Shown here: positions 59,219 to 64,000 of the stretch, one piece after another
Numbering within the stretch: the stretch's first letter is position 1
Layout of the letters: every line of letters starts with the position of its first letter
From: Balaenoptera acutorostrata
Lineage: Eukaryota; Chordata; Mammalia; Artiodactyla; Balaenopteridae
Direction of reading: 5' to 3'
NCBI RefSeq assembly: GCF_949987535.1
Contig: NC_080067.1
Coordinates: 52,946,910-53,010,909 of the forward strand
Length of the DNA: 64,000 bases
Made by a program: the position numbers and the translations under genes
The notes under the pieces: model-generated
What the model was told of the DNA's origin: nothing
Databases searched by the model: none
Seen by the model: only the letters and a program-made list of their open reading frames with translations

Positions 59219-59231
59219 TCCAATAAAGTTT

Positions 59232-62200
59232 GATATCTCCTGAAGGACCATTATGGTTTACTGGCTTAATGAAGCAAGTTGGAAAAAGTTTTGTGCAGTA
59301 CCTCTTCTGTGTTCTGGGTGCTTTATAAAGTTGCAGAGTATGTTCCAATTTTAAACATATTCCCAATGATGGGTTTATTTCTAGGTTGGGCAAAACCAGA
59401 CCTGAGGGAATAGTTACATGAGTGCCTTAAACACACACACCAGCTCCATCACCTGTCTTAGACCATGTTAACTGCTCCAAAGAGACAATCCTTCAAGCAG
59501 CGATGAGTAGAGTATTAATTTCCTCTTTTGGAAATTTGCCAGGATATCACGGTCAGCATAATTGTTTGGGGAATGGGTTGGGAGTCTGATGATTAACATT
59601 TTGTCATACAGGAGAAGATTTCTAAAAAATAGATTCATCCCCTATTTTTCAGATTTTCTCAATATACAGATTTTTACAGCCAGAGCATTGGTGTTGGATA
59701 CTGAAGAATTCTGATTTTCCTCACTAAGATCAATTTCTAAAAGAAAAACTTAGAAATACACTTCTTAATTTAGAGAAAGGAAATAAGAAGAAAATAATAT
59801 ACAAAGTCTGTTTAGTATTTAAATAGGAGAGATGAAGCTGGAAAATGTTCTTTCAACAAGCATGATTAGGAGTATAATCTTTTCCACTCTTACTTGATTA
59901 TGATTTTAAAACATTGATTTCTAGGCTCTCATTTGTAGCTTAAAGGATACATTTTAATGGATACTTTATTTCATTATTTTATAAATTTGTTTTCTTAGTA
60001 TATATTAAGTTATTACATTCTGGTACCATCAAGAGCTTTGTGTCAGAAAATATGTTCACTGTTCTCTGAAAAAGTGAATAAGTCTCTAAGATAACCTATT
60101 AAGTTTATGGAAACACTTGACTTGAATGATCTGGCTAGAAAAAACTGGAACTGTATTGTTAATATATAATTTTTTTAAAAAGATAAAATCACAGTTCTTA
60201 TACAAATATAAAATGAACATATGTCAGAGATTTTACTTGACTCATTAATTAAAGAGAAAACCAGTAAGATGCTACATCTAGTTCAAAGGAGAATTCACAG
60301 AAACATATATTTGAACAATAAGGAAAGTTGAAATGAATGTACAAGTAGATGCAAAACTCCTCTGTTCACGAGCCAATAATGAATTGCATTTCAACAGGAC
60401 TCAATTCATTTGCATTTCTGTAGAGAGGAATGATTTGCAATATTTTCAGTTTTCTATGATTTACAGGGTTATCAGTTAGCTCAAAGACAATGAAAGGCAG
60501 AGGTAACCAAGAAGGGTGCGTCAAACAGGGCATTCAGCAGTCTTTTTGCCCTTTTAAAGCCTTTCCCAACTTTTCCTGAAAGTGATAAAGCTGTTTACAT
60601 GTCATCTTCCCACGAGCTTGCTCATTAGGCAAGAGTCACGAGTTTTTTCTGTTAATTTTTATGAGAAAATATCTGGCAAAAAATAGTTCAATTAGATTCG
60701 AACCAATAATTTTAGGGCAGCTATTAAGAACTATGATTCTTAAGATGAATAGAGTGTGCTTCCTGCCACCGAAGACCATTTAACCTACTGAGAGCAGCAA
60801 GGTCTGACATGTTATGTGCTCTGCATAAATTATAAAGTGCAGGGTGAATGTTGCAGAAGTTTTGACTTGGGCGGATCAGAGAGGGTAGCCTTTAATAATA
60901 TTACACATTTGACTTAACTTCACCCAGAAGGGATCTTTTATCATCCATATCTGATTTTTCCCATGTGTAGCTATTGCAGTTGAGGAGAGACTGTCTTCTT
61001 TGTGAAGGCAAGCTAGTAGAGTGTGCTGTGCTGTGTCTCAAACATGTACACAAATTTTAACACAAAATTGAAGTACTCTGAGTGGACAATTTCTAGATCC
61101 AAGACACTATGCTCTGAAGATGTAGAAAAAAAAAATCATGAATGAAAAAAAAAAAATTGAAAGGTCACAGATGGAAAGTGGGAAACTCAGTTTGAAGAAT
61201 GCTATGCCCAAACTGGGATCAGACAAGTGTGGGCATGTCTGAAAACCAGTGGACGCGGCTGCCAGTAAACATGATGAATGTGAAAGAGCAAAAATTCTTT
61301 GAAATTAAAGACTGTAAGCTTTGTATCTACTCACAAAAGAGGAAGCTTTGAATGCATCCTGAGAGAGTTTAGTAAAGTTCAAGAATTACTTAGTTTTCAA
61401 GATGCTACTTAGTCATTGAGTTCATTAGGATATATGCATATTTGTCTTGCTTTACAGAGCTTTTGGCTGGCACATTAATATCAAAATTTATTAGAGCAAA
61501 CTTTACCCATGACTTTTTTTGTAACAAGATTCAAAAGCTTCCTGTAGGCACTTTACTGAGCTCAAGGACTTACAAGGTAACAGATACAATCAATGAGTCC
61601 TGTCCTACTCATTAGTAGGGACAGACATTTCCCCAGGACTACTGAGAGATGTTCTTAGTAATAATAATTACAATAAAAAAAATCTGTGCTTTATTAAGAT
61701 GTGCTTCTGAGGGAAAGTCTTTCATTTTAAAAGATAAAGAGCTTCTAACATGTCCTATTCACCAGAATCTATATCATGTAATACATGCTGGTAAAGTGTC
61801 CTAAATACAAATGCTTGGTATCTCTTTTCCTTGACTGGCATGCAATGAATTACCAAAATGAATAAAATAAAGGTAGTTAAGAAATCAATTTTGGCTTCTG
61901 CTAAACTAGTGACAAACTTTAAAATAAAGAATTGTACATGCTGATTAATTTACACTCTTGCTTTTTATAAAATTCTGCTGTTATAGTCCATCAGCTGTTG
62001 GCTAAGTATTATGGAGGCATTTGGGTCCAGTATAGAGACTGGATTTTTATTTCTCATGCTGTCATTTCCTAACTTTGCAACTTTCTTCTTGACTGGAAAG
62101 GAGACAAGTTCTAAATAAAGGTGTGTTTTTAAAAAAATAAACATTGTATTTTCCAGTATAGAAGAGTAGAGCACAAGATTAAAGGGAAACATTTTTACAA

Positions 62201-64000
62201 ACAGATTTGGAAATTTCAATATGTTTGAGCACTGTAGATACGGCTATAGAATTAATAGACTCAGTTAAAAATTATCACCTGATAAAAAGAAAGTTAATAA
62301 GAATCAAAAATGTATGAGATTTACATCTGCAGAGGTATTGCAACCTAAAAAGAAAGGTTTACATACGTGTTGCTAATGGACTTTTAAGACTTATAGGAAA
62401 TACAGGTATTTTCTAAATCTCAAGAAAAAAAGATAGTGGTATCTTCAGATATTAACTAAAATAGCACAAGTGTAAGATTCTTCTTCCCTCTTGAGGTAAT
62501 GTTAAAATAAATGTTCTGGTTGGCTGGTAATAAGGGATATAGAAAACTGAATAATTTACCTTTAAGTGGGATAGAGACCCCTCTCTAGTGGATATATGTG
62601 TTTGGCAAATAGAAAAGTGTACTCTGTAGTATAAAACTGCTTTGATTCTTGATTTGGAGTAGGGAGATGTGTTGGGTGCTATCTTGCTACTTGTCAACCA
62701 TCTATCCTCAGGAATATTGTTAAATTCTATCCTCTTTCTTCATCTTTGAAATGAAGTTAGTGATACCACCATAGGATTGTTAGGAATAAATTAAATAAAA
62801 TTACCTGACTTCATTTCTGGCATGTAAGAAGCGTTCAGTAAGTATTTATTGGCATTACCTCTTTCTAGAATTTGGTTGGAATGACCCATGAAACAATTCA
62901 GTTCCTTTGCTCTGATACTGTGATAGGCATCTTGTCTGTGTCACCACAGCCTAGAGGTACCACTTCCTGTCATATTATTAACAGAGGCATGTGCCTGCAG
63001 TTCCTGGATGACACTAGTATGTCTGGGTGAAATAGTGAAAACTACAAAGATGTATAATTTGAAAAAAGCCTCTCAACTGATTCTCATATGATTCTCTCTA
63101 ATTGGAGCACTGGCATATTATAATTACACATTTTTAACTGAAGTACCTTGATGACAAGAAGAGGGCCTGTGAATGAAACGCAAAATTTGTCTGGCTCTAA
63201 AAATATACACAGTGTAATTGTCACATTATTATTGTGGATTATAAACTAATCACTCATCATCTTCAGGTGAGCTCTTAAGATTCAAACCAGTAGACCTGAG
63301 GACTCAGAGCATCAAGGTGGTGTGGCCAGGGAACGGATTTTTCTTTCACACATTTTAATCTACTTTTCTGCCCGGAAATGGACTATACTTTTCCCTTAGA
63401 AATCCAAGCTGTCCAATCAAGCAGCCATCTCAAAGAAGAGATAGTCTTAGGCATAGTTTTAAAATAAGTGACATCCCCTCAGTGGAGTGAGAAATCCTTT
63501 CTTGAAGGCTACTTACTGGTTTCAACAAAAGGGGAAAGAGTTTAATAATAGAGAATGGACTTCTAAGCATGCTGTTTTTCTTGGGCACATTGTATATGCT
63601 GAAAAGTTAATGCTGTTTTTAAAGTTAATTCATGATAATTGAACTGAAGTGCTGGGAAAGTGCTGTTAGAGAGTCTCTTTATGAACCCTGTGCCCTCTTT
63701 GTCAATTCTGTAAAAGAGCTGCTCAGTAAAAGAAAGGAGAGCGAGGAGACGGCATGGTGTGCACTTAGCCATACGTGCCTCCTTTTCCCCCAAAGTATCT
63801 GTTTTTCTAAGTGGTGTTTTTCTTTTAATCCGTCCACCTCATTGAGTCAGCAGGCCTGCTAGACCCACTCTCACTCCACTTTGAAGACCGGGAAGGGTTG
63901 ATAAAATGTGTTTTGGTGGTGATTCACTGCAAATCACTTTTGTCGCTGTGAGCTGTGTGTCGGAGTTGGCAGGATGGGTCAGGAGGAGGAGAATATGTGA
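59232..64000. other. Repeat-poor AT-rich DNA, no gene
   Basis: 4.8 kb without a recognised repeat. A runs lie at about 61124-61134 and 61146-61156. An octamer ATTTGCAT is at 60408-60415, and a related 'gaattgcattt' is 27 bp upstream. Small frames on minus (61965, 62452, 63563) and plus (63632) have no features; the two near 63.6-63.8 kb overlap each other antisense. Confidence 0.45.

Noticed and set aside
1..64000. CRISPR-like regularly spaced repeats, phage or bacterial defence genes, CpG island
   Set aside because: None seen. Repeat structure and codon statistics are those of mammalian noncoding DNA.

Overview
The window reads as mammalian nuclear DNA, very probably from a cetacean. The main clue is five large, well-preserved tRNA-Glu-type SINEs of the CHR class (heads reading 'gggcttccctggtggcgcag', internal B box 'ggttcgagccc') together with older CHR-1-like relatives. 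This SINE class is known from whales, dolphins, hippos and ruminants, and the ~290-bp form seen here is typical of Cetacea. No ruminant-specific BovB or Bov-tA element was noticed. Base composition is AT-rich with very few CpGs.

I could not support any host protein-coding exon, rRNA, tRNA gene or CRISPR array. Nearly every long open frame is a retrotransposon remnant or a chance frame. The window is therefore intergenic or inside a large intron, and the sequence alone does not say which.

Layout. 1-4 kb: a 5'-truncated antisense L1 carrying an expanded TG/TA microsatellite, a CHR-1-like SINE and an old L1 ORF2 relic broken into two pieces. 4-16.8 kb: mostly unassigned unique-looking DNA with one SINE, MIR pieces, a perfect 16-bp hairpin at 5761 and a tandem palindrome at 14965. 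16.8-24.2 kb: an LTR inserted into a MER5A-like transposon, a MER20, a second LTR-like repeat, an L1 fragment and an L2. 26.5-34.2 kb: a full-length CHR SINE with target-site duplication (TSD), an L1 3' segment, a SINE/L1 chimera enclosed in one TSD, and four hAT-type transposon relics. 34.4-34.8 kb: a poly(A)-tailed retrocopy candidate. 34.9-40.8 kb: an almost full-length antisense L1 with recognisable 5'UTR, ORF1, ORF2 and 3' tail, inactivated by several frameshifts. 41-49.9 kb: MIR and L2 relics, MER20, two more antisense CHR SINEs with perfect TSDs, and two antisense solo LTRs. 51.7-55.1 kb: L1 3' end and old L1 ORF2 debris. 56-64 kb: repeat-poor AT-rich DNA holding one SINE and a 44-bp micro-insertion of an L1 3' end.

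The elements work together only as retrotransposition partners. L1-encoded endonuclease and reverse transcriptase presumably mobilised the SINEs, the chimera and the retrocopy in trans, which explains the shared poly(A) tails and 12-14-bp TSDs. The most unusual observation is the SINE/L1 chimera at 32315-32791. I saw no undescribed defence, biosynthetic or regulatory system.
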